Below, piece by piece: positions 38,624 through 53,856 of a stretch of DNA of 64,000 nt. The notes under the pieces are model-generated. The model made no database searches and was not told where the DNA came from. It worked only from the letters and a program-made list of their open reading frames with translations. Made by a program: the position numbers and the translations under genes. The first letter of the stretch is position 1; each line of letters starts with the position of its first letter. Origin of the DNA: Pseudomonas reidholzensis (GTDB taxonomy: Bacteria; Pseudomonadota; Gammaproteobacteria; Pseudomonadales; Pseudomonadaceae); assembly GCF_900536025.1 (NCBI RefSeq), contig NZ_UNOZ01000013.1, forward strand, positions 186,001 through 250,000. Direction: 5' to 3'.

Positions 38624-38875
38624 ATGCACATACAGCCAGGCGTATACCGGCATTACAAGGGGCCTGAGTATCGTGTGTTCGGCGCGGCACGGCATTCCGA
38701 GACCGAAGAGTGGCTGGTGTTCTACCAATGCCTGTATGGTGAGTACGGGCTGTGGGTGCGACCGCTTTCGATGTTTCTCGAGTCGGTCGAGGTTGACGGC
38801 GAGCAGGTGCCGCGCTTTGCTTTGGTCAAGGCCGAGCAAGGGCAGTTCGAGCAGCCTGGCGCAGCTACCGGTTAG
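38624..38875 (+). CDS. DUF1653 domain protein
   Basis: The product has 83 residues from ATG 38624. The whole protein is one DUF1653 domain (GVYRHYKGPEYRVFGAARHS, EEWLVFYQCLYGEYGLWVRP, MFLESVEV), an SH3-like small beta barrel. The function is unknown. A GAGGG ribosome site lies upstream, shortly after the fadBA terminator. It has a short C-terminal tail with Gln/Pro/Gly. Confidence 0.88.
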   Translation: MHIQPGVYRHYKGPEYRVFGAARHSETEEWLVFYQCLYGEYGLWVRPLSMFLESVEVDGEQVPRFALVKAEQGQFEQPGAATG

Positions 38876-38885
38876 ACGACCGCGC

Positions 38886-38914
38886 TTGACCTCACCCTGT
38901 TGCCACTATATATA
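38886..38914 (+). promoter_or_regulatory. topA promoter
   Basis: TTGACC (38886-38891) and TATATA (38909-38914) are 17 bp apart, a near-consensus sigma-70 promoter. The expected start (about 38921) lies inside the perfect hairpin GGTGCCGC-GT-GCGGCACC (38917-38934). Confidence 0.7.
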
Positions 38915-38976
38915 GCGGTGCCGCGTGCGGCACCTGACGCGTTTTTAATTTTTCAGATTCAGGAATACTCCGATCC

Positions 38977-41589
38977 ATGGGCAAATCGCTGGTCATTGTG
39001 GAATCCCCGGCCAAGGCCAAGACCATCAACAAGTACTTGGGCAGCCAGTACGTGGTGAAGTCGAGTATCGGCCACATCCGTGACCTCCCCACCAGCGGTT
39101 CCGCCAGCGCCAGCAAGGAGCCGGCGGCCAAGCGTGGCAAGGCTGCGGCGGCTGATGCACCGGTCCTTACGCCGAAGGAAAAGGCCCGTCGCCAGCTGGT
39201 GGCGCGCATGGGCGTCGATCCGGATGCGGGCTGGAAGGCCAAGTACGAGATCTTGCCTGGCAAGGAAAAGGTCATCGAAGAACTGCGGCGCCTGGCCAAA
39301 GATGCCGACACCATCTATCTCGCGACCGACTTGGACCGCGAAGGGGAGGCGATCGCCTGGCACCTGCGTGAAGCCATCGGTGGCGATGACACCCGCTACA
39401 AGCGCGTGGTGTTCAACGAAATCACCAAGAAGGCCATCCAGGAAGCATTCTCGCAGCCTGGCGAGCTGGACATCGACCGGGTCAACGCCCAGCAGGCGCG
39501 ACGCTTCCTCGACCGCGTAGTGGGTTACATGGTCTCGCCACTGCTGTGGTCGAAGATCGCCCGCGGCCTGTCTGCCGGCCGTGTGCAGTCGGTGGCGGTA
39601 AAACTGGTGGTTGAGCGTGAGCGCGAGATTCGTGCGTTCATCCCGGAAGAATACTGGGAAGTCCACGCCGACCTGGGCACTGCCAAGGACGCCAAGGTGC
39701 GCTTCGAAGTGGCGCGCGAGAAGGGTGAAGCCTTCAAGCCGCTGAACGAAGCACAGGCCATGGCCGCCCTGGACAAGCTCAAGGCCTCCAGCTACAGCGT
39801 CGCCAAGCGCGAAGACCGCCCGACCAGCAGCAAGCCGTCGGCGCCGTTCATCACTTCGACCCTGCAGCAGGCGGCGAGCAATCGCCTCGGCTACGGCGTG
39901 AAGAAGACCATGATGATGGCCCAGCGTCTGTACGAAGCCGGTTACATCACCTACATGCGTACCGACTCGACCAACCTCTCGGTCGATGCCGTGGAAATGG
40001 CGCGTGCCTACATCGAGCGTGAGTTCGGCAAGCAGTACCTGCCCGAAGCGCCGATCGTGTATGGCAGCAAGGCGGGCGCGCAAGAGGCGCACGAAGCCAT
40101 TCGTCCGTCCGATGTCGCCACTCACCCGACCAAGCTGACCGGCATGGAGCGCGATGCCGAGCGCCTCTACGAGCTGATCTGGCGCCAGTTCCTGGCCTGC
40201 CAGATGCCACCGGCGCAGTACCTGTCGACCAGCGTCACGGTCAACGCCGGCGATTTCGAGCTGCGTGCCAAGGGCCGCATCCTCAAGTTCGACGGTTATA
40301 CCCGTGTGCTGCCGCAACAGACCAAGCCGGGCGATGACGACGTGCTGCCCGACATGGCCCAGGGCGAGTCGCTGAAGCTGATCAAGATCGACCCGAGCCA
40401 GCACTTCACCAAGCCGCCGGCGCGCTTCACCGAAGCCAGCCTGGTCAAGGAAATGGAAAAACGCGGTATCGGTCGCCCGTCGACCTATGCGGCGATCATT
40501 TCCACCATCCAGGACCGTGGCTACGTCACCCTGCACAACCGCCGCTTCTACTCCGAGAAGATGGGCGACATCGTCACCGAGCGTCTGTCGGAGAGCTTCT
40601 CCAACCTGATGGACTACGGCTTCACCGCCGGCATGGAAGAAAACCTCGACGACGTGGCCCAGGGCGAGCGTGACTGGAAGAACGTGCTGGACGAGTTCTA
40701 CGGCGACTTCAGCAAGAAGCTGATGACTGCCGAGTCGCCTGAGCACGGCATGCGTGCCAACCAGCCGACCATGACCAACATCCCGTGCAAGGAATGCGGC
40801 CGGCCGATGATGATCCGCACCGCTTCGACGGGCGTGTTCCTCGGCTGCTCGGGCTACACCCTGCCGCCGAAGGAGCGTTGCAAGGCCACGGTCAACCTGG
40901 TGCCGGGCGACGAGATTGCCGCCGACGACGAAGGCGAGTCGGAATCGCGCGTGCTGCTGGGCAAGCACCGCTGCCCGATCTGCGCCACGGCGATGGACGC
41001 CTACCTGCTGGACGAGAAGCACAAGCTGCACATCTGCGGTAACAACCCGGATTGCGTGGGCTACGAGATCGAGCAGGGCAGCTACCGGATCAAGGGCTAC
41101 GAAGGCCCGAGCCTGGAGTGCGACAAGTGCGGCAGCGAGATGCAGCTGAAGACCGGCCGTTTCGGCAAGTTCTTCGGCTGCACCAACGCGGCGTGCAAGA
41201 ACACCCGCAAGCTGCTCAAGAGTGGTGAGGCGGCGCCGCCGAAGATGGACAAGGTGGAGATGCCGGAGCTCAAGTGCGAGAAGGTCGACGACACCTATGT
41301 GTTGCGTGACGGCGCTTCGGGGTTGTTCCTGGCGGCCAGCCAGTTCCCGAAAAACCGTGAGACCCGTGCGCCGCTGGTGCTGGAGATTCTCCCGCACAAG
41401 CACGAGATCGACCCCAAGTACCACTTCCTCTGCGATGCGCCGGCCAAGGACCCTGAAGGCCGACCTGCGGTGATCCGCTACAGCCGCAAGACCAAGGAGC
41501 AGTACGTGCAGTCCGAAGTCGATGGCAAGCCGACCGGCTGGAAGGCGTTCTACGACGGCAACGCGTGGAAAGTCGAAGACAAGCGCTGA
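38977..41589 (+). CDS. topA: DNA topoisomerase I
   Basis: The product has 870 residues from ATG 38977. It has a Toprim domain ([32 protein letters not shown] with the Mg-binding DxDxE-like triad), then the type IA core with the active Tyr in [15 protein letters not shown]. The C-terminus has three Cys-rich zinc ribbons ([37 protein letters not shown]) and a basic tail. It relaxes negative supercoils behind RNA polymerase. An insertion after the Toprim domain's first part ([20 protein letters not shown]) is a low-complexity linker typical of Pseudomonas TopA. Confidence 0.97.
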   Translation: MGKSLVIVESPAKAKTINKYLGSQYVVKSSIGHIRDLPTSGSASASKEPAAKRGKAAAADAPVLTPKEKARRQLVARMGVDPDAGWKAKYEILPGKEKVIEELRRLAKDADTIYLATDLDREGEAIAWHLREAIGGDDTRYKRVVFNEITKKAIQEAFSQPGELDIDRVNAQQARRFLDRVVGYMVSPLLWSKIARGLSAGRVQSVAVKLVVEREREIRAFIPEEYWEVHADLGTAKDAKVRFEVAREKGEAFKPLNEAQAMAALDKLKASSYSVAKREDRPTSSKPSAPFITSTLQQAASNRLGYGVKKTMMMAQRLYEAGYITYMRTDSTNLSVDAVEMARAYIEREFGKQYLPEAPIVYGSKAGAQEAHEAIRPSDVATHPTKLTGMERDAERLYELIWRQFLACQMPPAQYLSTSVTVNAGDFELRAKGRILKFDGYTRVLPQQTKPGDDDVLPDMAQGESLKLIKIDPSQHFTKPPARFTEASLVKEMEKRGIGRPSTYAAIISTIQDRGYVTLHNRRFYSEKMGDIVTERLSESFSNLMDYGFTAGMEENLDDVAQGERDWKNVLDEFYGDFSKKLMTAESPEHGMRANQPTMTNIPCKECGRPMMIRTASTGVFLGCSGYTLPPKERCKATVNLVPGDEIAADDEGESESRVLLGKHRCPICATAMDAYLLDEKHKLHICGNNPDCVGYEIEQGSYRIKGYEGPSLECDKCGSEMQLKTGRFGKFFGCTNAACKNTRKLLKSGEAAPPKMDKVEMPELKCEKVDDTYVLRDGASGLFLAASQFPKNRETRAPLVLEILPHKHEIDPKYHFLCDAPAKDPEGRPAVIRYSRKTKEQYVQSEVDGKPTGWKAFYDGNAWKVEDKR

Positions 41590-41605
41590 TCTGCGCTGAG
41601 TGGTA

Positions 41606-41660
41606 ATCGCGGGCAAGCCCGCTCCTACGCAAACCTGTAGGAGTGGGCTTGCCCGCGATG
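41606..41660. repeat. REP pair with a very short loop
   Basis: ATCGCGGGCAAGCCCGCTCC and GGAGTGGGCTTGCCCGCGAT are joined by only about 15 bp. Confidence 0.85.
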
Positions 41661-41736
41661 CTTTTGGGCTTGCGATAAGGCAGGGCGATGCCTGAAACTG
41701 GCTTATCGCCTCGCAGCCTTACGGAGGGCACTCGAC

Positions 41737-42258
41737 ATGACCCAGGAACTCTACACCCGCACCAACCAGAAACTGTTCTTCGCCGGCCTTGCGCTGGAGT
41801 CCATGGCCAAGGCGGAACAAAGCCGCGCAATGAACGCCCAGGGCCTGATCCAGGCGGAGCGTGAATCAGCGCTGTTCCACCTGTACGGCGCGCTGTTGGG
41901 GTTGTGTCACGAGATCGCCGGTTTCTACCGCTTGCCGCAAGCCAACGCCGCCCGCGCAGAGCTGCTGCTCAATGATGAAGTGCTGCAAAGCGTGGCGATT
42001 CCGGAAATGGCCGAGATGCTCGAGCTGACCCGCCAATCGGAAACCTGGCTGGCGCAACTGCTAGCCGCTTATGCCGATTTGTTCCGACCACCTGTCGCGA
42101 AAAAAGCCCCGAAAACCGACGTTACCCAGCCCTTGATCCAGGCCATCAACCTCGATCAGGCCGAGACGCCTGCGCTGTCGCACGAGGAGTTGGAGCGCTG
42201 GCGCAGCAGCCTCAAAGACCTGGTGCGGCGTTTTCGTGACGCGTTGAGTGAGTGCTGA
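41737..42258 (+). CDS. DUF6586-type conserved protein
   Basis: The product has 173 residues from ATG 41737 behind ACGGAGGG. It is almost entirely alpha-helical (YTRTNQKLFFAGLALESMAK, ESALFHLYGALLGLCHEIAG, VAIPEMAEMLELTRQSETWL). It resembles the Pseudomonas DUF6586/PasA-like family near topA and sulA; this family name is from memory. No catalytic residues are seen. It is probably the first gene of a two-gene unit with the 77-aa gene 50 bp downstream. Confidence 0.7.
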   Translation: MTQELYTRTNQKLFFAGLALESMAKAEQSRAMNAQGLIQAERESALFHLYGALLGLCHEIAGFYRLPQANAARAELLLNDEVLQSVAIPEMAEMLELTRQSETWLAQLLAAYADLFRPPVAKKAPKTDVTQPLIQAINLDQAETPALSHEELERWRSSLKDLVRRFRDALSEC

Positions 42259-42308
42259 CAGGCCCCATGGCTGGTACAATGCCGGCCTTTCGTGGAGAAC
42301 AACCCTTT

Positions 42309-42542
42309 ATGTCGACGTCCTTTCTTGAAATTGTAGAGTTGCCTGATGGCCGGATCGAGCTGCGTCGCGCCGAAGACGAAGGCTCTCTGGTAACCCTGGA
42401 TTTCTCTGAGGACGCCAAGGCATTCCTGCAGGGTCAGCACGTTGAAGTGGCCAAGGCCATGCTCAGCGTGGGCGTGCAGATGGCCGGCAAGTTGGTCGAG
42501 GGTGATTTCGAACGTGACGAAGGTCCGCGCGTTCTGCACTGA
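42309..42542 (+). CDS. Conserved hypothetical protein, 77 aa
   Basis: A small acidic protein from ATG 42309 with a GGAGA site. It begins with a beta hairpin (LEIVELPDGRIELRRAEDEG) followed by a helix with FSEDAKAFLQGQHVEVAKAM. It is widely conserved in Pseudomonas between topA and sulA as far as I recall, but no function is known to me. Its frame and codon use are like those of its neighbours. Confidence 0.65.
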   Translation: MSTSFLEIVELPDGRIELRRAEDEGSLVTLDFSEDAKAFLQGQHVEVAKAMLSVGVQMAGKLVEGDFERDEGPRVLH

Positions 42543-42591
42543 GCCCGTCACACCGACACGACAGCGATGGACTCCAGGCAAAGCCTGAATA

Positions 42592-43068
42592 TCAGCCGAG
42601 GCGGATATTCAGGCTTTGTGCGTTTCCGGCATTGGCCGCGCGGATCAGCTGCTGGCGGGTATTGACGTTGAGGTTGCCCAGCCAGCTGACCACGGTGTGG
42701 CTGTGGCCCAGGCGCAAGGCTTCGCAAGCCAGTTGCAAGGCGCTCTGGTTGCCGCCCGGTTGCAGCAACAGGATGCGCTCGCGGTTCAGCCCGGCGTCGC
42801 GCAGCCACGCCTGGGTCAGGCTCGAGGGTGGGGCGATCAGCGTCAGCCAGCGCGCATGCACCTCTTCGCTGAGCTCGCGCAGTACAGGCGCCAGCAGGCT
42901 CTGGCAGTGCCCTGGCGCACCGCGCAAGGCCAGTTCGCTGAACCGCCCAGGCTCGTCGTGCTTGCGCGCCTGGGCGCTGGCTTTGAGGCCCGGCAACACC
43001 GGTTCGGCCAGAAAGGCTTCGAACAGGGGCAACTGGACGGACTGCGGTGCATGGGTGAACGGCTGCAT
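42592..43068 (-). CDS. sulA: SOS cell-division inhibitor SulA
   Basis: The product has 158 residues from ATG 43068 with AGGAGG upstream. The C-terminal half is the SulA/RecA-like core: LTLIAPPSSLTQAWLRDAGL, ERILLLQPGGNQSALQLACE and SHTVVSWLGNLNVNTRQQLI. SulA binds FtsZ and blocks Z-ring assembly during DNA damage. It lies 13 bp behind lexA in the same direction, so it is controlled by the LexA boxes in front of lexA. No second LexA box is needed in the gap and none is seen. Confidence 0.93.
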   Translation of the reverse strand: MQPFTHAPQSVQLPLFEAFLAEPVLPGLKASAQARKHDEPGRFSELALRGAPGHCQSLLAPVLRELSEEVHARWLTLIAPPSSLTQAWLRDAGLNRERILLLQPGGNQSALQLACEALRLGHSHTVVSWLGNLNVNTRQQLIRAANAGNAQSLNIRLG

Positions 43069-43081
43069 GGCGCCTCCTGGA

Positions 43082-43690
43082 TCAGCGGCGAATGACGCCG
43101 ACGCTCAAGCCCTCGATAACCAGATCCTGTTGTTTCAGGTCGACTTCGATAGGGGCGAATTCTGGGTTCTCGGCGAGCAGCCAGACCTTGCTGCCTTCGC
43201 GCTTGAAGCGCTTGACGGTCACTTCGTCACCGATCCGGGCGACGACGATCTGGCCGTTGCGGGCTTCGCGGCAGGTGTGCACCGCCAGCAGGTCGCCGTC
43301 GAAGATGCCGACATCCTTCATGCTCATGCCGTGCACCCGCAACAGGTAGTCGGCAGGCGGGTGGAAGAAGGTCGGGTTGATGTTGCAGGATTGCTCGATG
43401 TGCTGTTCGGCAAGGATCGGCGCACCGGCAGCGACCCGGCCGATGATCGGCAGGCCGGCTTCTTCGGTCTTGGTTTCGTGACCGGGGATGCGGATGCCGC
43501 GGGATGCGCCCGGGGTCATCTCGATCGCGCCCTTGCGGGCAAGGGCCTTGAGGTGCTCCTCGGCGGCATTGGGGGACTTGAACCCCAGCTCCTGGGCGAT
43601 CTCGGCGCGGGTCGGCGGGAAGCCGTTGTCGTCGAGGCAGCGTTTGATGAAAGCCAGAATCTCGGCTTGGCGTGGCGTCAGTTTCAGCAT
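43082..43690 (-). CDS. lexA: LexA repressor
   Basis: The product has 202 residues. It has an N-terminal winged helix ([40 protein letters not shown]). The autocleavage site Ala88-Gly89 lies in GRVAAGAPI. The Ser-Lys dyad is S123 ([10 protein letters not shown]) and K160 (DEVTVKRFK). RecA-stimulated cleavage releases SOS promoters. Two LexA boxes in the promoter provide self-repression, and sulA follows in the same operon. Confidence 0.98.
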   Translation of the reverse strand: MLKLTPRQAEILAFIKRCLDDNGFPPTRAEIAQELGFKSPNAAEEHLKALARKGAIEMTPGASRGIRIPGHETKTEEAGLPIIGRVAAGAPILAEQHIEQSCNINPTFFHPPADYLLRVHGMSMKDVGIFDGDLLAVHTCREARNGQIVVARIGDEVTVKRFKREGSKVWLLAENPEFAPIEVDLKQQDLVIEGLSVGVIRR

Positions 43691-43700
43691 GGCGAGCGCT

Positions 43701-43716
43701 CTGTCTTTTTATACAG
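43701..43716. promoter_or_regulatory. LexA box 1
   Basis: CTG-TCTTTTTATA-CAG fits CTG-N10-CAG exactly, 11 bp upstream of the lexA ATG. Confidence 0.88.
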
Positions 43717-43719
43717 TGA

Positions 43720-43735
43720 CTGGGATTATATACAG
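43720..43735. promoter_or_regulatory. LexA box 2
   Basis: CTG-GGATTATATA-CAG, centred 19 bp from box 1, places both operators on nearly the same DNA face. A TATAAT for lexA lies in this box when read on the minus strand. Confidence 0.9.
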
Positions 43736-43740
43736 TAGAA

Positions 43741-43877
43741 GGGCAGCTGCAAGCGGCAAGCTGCAAGAAAAGCCGCAATGCGCCGCGGCCAGGCGTTGCG
43801 GGCGGCCTGCCGGGGTTTCTCGCGTTATGATGCAGCCCGCGCCTGTTGGCGCTTGCAGCTTGTGGCTGGGGGCTTTT
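43741..43877. repeat. Inverted repeat between lexA and psrA
   Basis: CAGCTGCAAGCGGCAAGCTG-CAAG repeats AAGCTGCAAG near 43758. The distal arm CTTGCAGCTT lies at 43852-43861 and is followed by GTGGCTGGGGGCTTTT, opposite to AAAAGCC at 43768-43774. It is an intergenic repeat of a different family from the REPs. Confidence 0.6.
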
Positions 43878-43904
43878 AAATGGCGACCGGTGGGTCACCG
43901 AGTC

Positions 43905-43948
43905 TTGACAGATGACAGCCTGAAACGTATGTTTCAAACAACTGTTTG
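43905..43948 (+). promoter_or_regulatory. psrA promoter with two overlapping PsrA boxes
   Basis: TTGACA (43905-43910) and TATGTT (43928-43933) are separated by 17 bp. The sites GAAAC-GTAT-GTTTC (43922-43935) and CAAAC-AACT-GTTTG (43935-43948) both match the PsrA consensus (G/C)AAAC-N2-4-GTTT(G/C). The first encloses the -10 hexamer. This predicts tight autorepression, lifted by long-chain acyl ligands. Confidence 0.85.
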
Positions 43949-43977
43949 TCAGGCTCGTCCCGGAGTAGTGAGTAGTC

Positions 43978-44685
43978 ATGGCCCAATCGGAAACCGTTGA
44001 ACGCATTCTCGATGCTGCCGAGCAGCTGTTCGCGGAAAGGGGGTTCGCGGAAACCTCGTTGCGGCTTATCACCAGCAAGGCCGGGGTCAACCTGGCGGCG
44101 GTGAACTACCACTTCGGCTCCAAGAAGGCCCTGATCCAGGCGGTCTTCTCGCGCTTCCTCGGCCCTTTCTGTGCCAGCCTCGAACGTGAGCTGGAGCGTC
44201 GCCAGGCGCGTCCAGAGAGCAAGCCGAGCCTCGAAGAGCTGCTGGAAATGCTCGTCGAGCAAGCCTTGGTGGTGCAGCCGCGCAGCAACAACGACCTGTC
44301 GATCTTCATGCGCTTGCTGGGCCTGGCCTTCAGCCAGAGCCAGGGCCACCTGCGGCGCTACCTCGAAGACATGTACGGCAAGGTGTTCCGCCGCTACATG
44401 CTGCTGGTCAACGAAGCCGCGCCGCGCATTCCGCCGATCGAGCTGTTCTGGCGGGTGCACTTCATGCTTGGCGCCGCGGCGTTCAGCATGTCCGGGATCA
44501 AAGCCCTGCGGGCGATTGGCGAGACCGATTTCGGCATCAATACCTCGATCGAGCAGGTCATGCGCCTGATGGTGCCGTTCCTCGCCGCCGGCATGCGTGC
44601 CGACAGCGGTGTCACCGATCCGGCCATGGCCGCCGCCCAGTTGCGCCCGCGCAGCAAATCCAACGGCGCGCCGGCCAAGGCCTGA
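43978..44685 (+). CDS. psrA: TetR family fatty-acid-responsive regulator PsrA
   Basis: The product has 235 residues from ATG 43978. The TetR helix-turn-helix is ILDAAEQLFAERGFAETSLR with AGVNLAAVNYHFGSKKALIQ. PsrA represses itself and fadBA and activates rpoS in Pseudomonas, with oleate-like fatty acids as ligand. Its place directly between lexA and nagZ is the conserved Pseudomonas position. Two PsrA boxes precede it. The C-terminal tail (AQLRPRSKSNGAPAKA) is basic and probably disordered. Confidence 0.93.
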   Translation: MAQSETVERILDAAEQLFAERGFAETSLRLITSKAGVNLAAVNYHFGSKKALIQAVFSRFLGPFCASLERELERRQARPESKPSLEELLEMLVEQALVVQPRSNNDLSIFMRLLGLAFSQSQGHLRRYLEDMYGKVFRRYMLLVNEAAPRIPPIELFWRVHFMLGAAAFSMSGIKALRAIGETDFGINTSIEQVMRLMVPFLAAGMRADSGVTDPAMAAAQLRPRSKSNGAPAKA

Positions 44686-44737
44686 GGCCGCGGCGCGGCA
44701 CTGGGCTGGGCGCCGCGCTTGGGCTAAGCTAGCGGCC

Positions 44738-45262
44738 ATGCCCGACCTCGATTTCCTGCACATTTCCCTCGCTGACCAATGCCTCTACGGGTTTGCCCGT
44801 GGGCAGCTGCGCGTGCGCCTCGCGGTGTCCACGGCGCGTAATGGCGCGGGCGAGCTGAATGGCTCGGGGTGCACGCCGCGCGGCCTGCACCAGGTGCGGG
44901 CGAAGATCGGCGCCGGCTTGCCGGAGGCGGCCGTGTTGCGCGGTCGGCGCTGGACGGGCGAGGTCTGGTCGCCGGCGCTGCACGCCGCGTGCCCGGGGCG
45001 TGACTGGATCCTCAGCCGCATCCTCTGGCTGAGCGGCTGCGAACCTGGGATCAACCGTCTTGGCCAGGTCGACACCTTCCGCCGCTATATCTACCTGCAT
45101 GGCACACCCGACACGGAACCCATGGGCATGCCGTTGTCCCATGGCTGCGTGCGCCTGCGCAATCACGACCTGCTGGCACTGTTCGAGCGCGTCCCCTTGC
45201 ACTGCCCGGTGCGCATCGACGAGGCGGCCTGCCCGCAGTGGGCTGCTCTGACCATTCTATGA
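44738..45262 (+). CDS. L,D-transpeptidase family protein (YkuD fold)
   Basis: The product has 174 residues from ATG 44738. The catalytic YkuD signature is present: IYLHGTPDTEPMGMPLSHGCVRLRN with the nucleophilic Cys in SHGCVR. There is no clear signal peptide, since the N-terminus MPDLDFLHISLADQCLYGFA is only weakly hydrophobic. The enzyme may therefore be cytoplasmic, acting on recycled muropeptides like LD-carboxypeptidase-type YkuD proteins, in line with nagZ 24 bp downstream. The weak ribosome site leaves the start less certain. Confidence 0.85.
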   Translation: MPDLDFLHISLADQCLYGFARGQLRVRLAVSTARNGAGELNGSGCTPRGLHQVRAKIGAGLPEAAVLRGRRWTGEVWSPALHAACPGRDWILSRILWLSGCEPGINRLGQVDTFRRYIYLHGTPDTEPMGMPLSHGCVRLRNHDLLALFERVPLHCPVRIDEAACPQWAALTIL

Positions 45263-45286
45263 AACACATCGCATGAAGGACTTTCC

Positions 45287-46297
45287 ATGACTGCCAGCCT
45301 GCAAGGCTCCCTGATGGTCGACATCGCCGGTCACTGGCTGACCGCCGAGGACCGTCAGCTCCTGCGCCAGCCCGAAGTGGCTGGCCTGATCATCTTTGCC
45401 CGCAACATCGACAGCCCGCGCCAGGTGCGCGAGCTGTGCGCCTCGATTCGCGCCATTCGCCCTGACCTGATCCTCGCGGTTGACCAGGAGGGTGGCCGAG
45501 TCCAGCGCCTGCGCCAAGGGTTCGTGCGGCTGCCGGCGATGCGCGCGATCGCCGATAACGACAATGCTGACTACCTGGCCGAGCAGTGTGGCTGGCTGAT
45601 GGCCACCGAGGTGCTGGCGGTGGGCCTGGACCTGAGCTTTGCCCCGGTGCTGGACCTCGATCACCAGCGCAGTGCGGTGGTCGGCAGCCGTGCCTTCGAG
45701 GGTAACCCCGAGCGGGCCACGCAATTGGCCGGTGCGTTTATCCGCGGCATGAGCGCGGCCGGCATGGCGGCGTGTGGCAAGCACTTCCCGGGGCATGGTT
45801 GGGCCGAGGCGGATTCGCATGTGGCGATCCCTACGGACGAACGCAGCCTGGCGCAGTTGCGCGAGGCCGACCTGGTGCCGTTCAGCCGCTTGAGCGGCCA
45901 ACTGGCGGCGGTGATGCCGGCGCACGTGATCTATCCGCAGGTCGACAACCAGCCGGCCGGCTTCTCGCGGCGCTGGCTGCAGGACATCCTGCGCGGCGAG
46001 CTGGGCTTTGATGGGGTGATCTTCAGTGATGACCTGTCGATGGCCGGGGCGCATGTGGTCGGTGACGCGGCCAACCGCATCGAGGCGGCGCTGAGTGCGG
46101 GCTGTGACATGGGGCTGGTGTGCAATGACCGGGCGGCGGCGGAGCTGGCGTTGACGGCGGCGCAGCGGTTGAAGGTCAAGCCATCGCCGCGCATCGCCGG
46201 GATGCGCGGGCGCGGCTTTGCGCGCACTGATTATCGTCAGCAGCCGCGGTGGCTGGAGGCGCTGGGGGCGTTGAAGGACGCGCAACTGGTCGACTGA
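45287..46297 (+). CDS. nagZ: Beta-N-acetylhexosaminidase NagZ
   Basis: The product has 336 residues of glycoside hydrolase family 3. The catalytic loop GKHFPGHGWAEADSH and the nucleophile Asp in GVIFSDDLSMAGA are visible. NagZ removes GlcNAc from 1,6-anhydro-muropeptides in the cytoplasm, a step in cell-wall recycling and AmpC induction. With slt and the YkuD protein in the same window it forms part of a cell-wall set. It is followed by a bidirectional GC hairpin. Confidence 0.96.
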   Translation: MTASLQGSLMVDIAGHWLTAEDRQLLRQPEVAGLIIFARNIDSPRQVRELCASIRAIRPDLILAVDQEGGRVQRLRQGFVRLPAMRAIADNDNADYLAEQCGWLMATEVLAVGLDLSFAPVLDLDHQRSAVVGSRAFEGNPERATQLAGAFIRGMSAAGMAACGKHFPGHGWAEADSHVAIPTDERSLAQLREADLVPFSRLSGQLAAVMPAHVIYPQVDNQPAGFSRRWLQDILRGELGFDGVIFSDDLSMAGAHVVGDAANRIEAALSAGCDMGLVCNDRAAAELALTAAQRLKVKPSPRIAGMRGRGFARTDYRQQPRWLEALGALKDAQLVD

Positions 46298-46304
46298 CAG
46301 ATTG

Positions 46305-46327
46305 CTGGGGCCGCAGAGCGGCCCCAG
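46305..46327. terminator. Bidirectional GC hairpin between nagZ and the SNF2 gene
   Basis: A perfect 10-bp stem CTGGGGCCGC/GCGGCCCCAG with a 3-nt loop sits between two convergent stops; it has no T-run. Confidence 0.6.
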
Positions 46328-46333
46328 ACGGTA

Positions 46334-49645
<3,312 letters not shown>

Positions 49646-49646
49646 C

Positions 49647-50219
49647 TCACTGCTCCATCGTCTCCGGGTCCATCACCGGTATCTTCCGTGCACCCACCGG
49701 TGCGACCTTGAGCAGCAGCGCCAGGTGCCCACCGTCGAGGAAGGTCAGCTCGCCGCGCTTCATGTTGCTGTTGGTCTGGCTGAACTGCTCGCTGCGCAGC
49801 ACGCTGCCGTTGCCGTCGAGCTGGTTGACCCAGAAGTTGGCCTCGACGGCGATGAAGCGGCCGTCGGCCAGGCTCAGGTTGCCTTCGATCGGGAAGTGGC
49901 CGAACTGCTCCTCGCCCGCGCCGACGGCGATCCGGCTCGGCTCGCTGCCGACCTGCTGTTGCCAGGCCTTGTGCAGCAGCACGGTGTAGCTCGGCGTCGC
50001 CTCCAGGCGGGTCGCCTCGTCGGCCAGCACGGGCGGGCGCTCGGCGTCCTTGGCCAGGCGCGGGGCGCCCGCGCTCCAGTCTTCGGGGGCGAACTGGCTG
50101 GTGACCGCAGGCACGTCGTTCTGCCGCACCAGCAGCACTTCTACCTGATACAGGCCTTCAGCGAAGGCGGCCGGCGCACACAGCGTCAGCAGCAAGGTCA
50201 GGCAACGGATGGCACGCAT
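49647..50219 (-). CDS. CsiV family periplasmic protein
   Basis: The product has 190 residues from ATG 50219 behind AAGGAAG. A signal peptide (MRAIRCLTLLLTLCAPAAFA) leads to a beta-rich domain (YQVEVLLVRQNDVP, FGHFPIEGNLSLADGRFIAV, RSEQFSQTNSNMKRGELTFL). This matches the CsiV (DUF2803) family, linked to peptidoglycan sensing in Shewanella-type bacteria, from memory. It lies between mfd (10 bp) and the SNF2 gene (1 bp), so the three are co-transcribed. Confidence 0.8.
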   Translation of the reverse strand: MRAIRCLTLLLTLCAPAAFAEGLYQVEVLLVRQNDVPAVTSQFAPEDWSAGAPRLAKDAERPPVLADEATRLEATPSYTVLLHKAWQQQVGSEPSRIAVGAGEEQFGHFPIEGNLSLADGRFIAVEANFWVNQLDGNGSVLRSEQFSQTNSNMKRGELTFLDGGHLALLLKVAPVGARKIPVMDPETMEQ

Positions 50220-50229
50220 GGAACTTCCT

Positions 50230-53673
<3,444 letters not shown>

Positions 53674-53788
53674 GGGAGATTGCACTCCAAGCGTTGCGGC
53701 AAAGAGATCGATTGTACCGACGCCGGTGCCGGCTGTCAGGCCCGCGAGGGCCAGAACAGCGCTGTGCGACGGCGGCGACAGGCGCTCA

Positions 53789-53817
53789 TTGCTCGTTACG
53801 CTGTGGGGCGTCATAAT
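53789..53817 (+). promoter_or_regulatory. gap promoter candidate
   Basis: TTGCTC (53789-53794) and CATAAT (53812-53817) are separated by 17 bp, about 40 bp upstream of the gap start. Confidence 0.55.
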
Positions 53818-53856
53818 GTAGCCCCTTTTTTCTCCCCCTACATGTGGAAGGTTCCC

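Noticed and set aside
38959..41616. 885-codon open frame antisense to topA
   Set aside because: Same reason: complete overlap with a certain gene and no protein-family features.
43741..43877. Possible small RNA gene between lexA and psrA
   Set aside because: The inverted arms look like an intergenic repeat. A TATGAT at 43826 lacks a -35, and no terminator follows before psrA.
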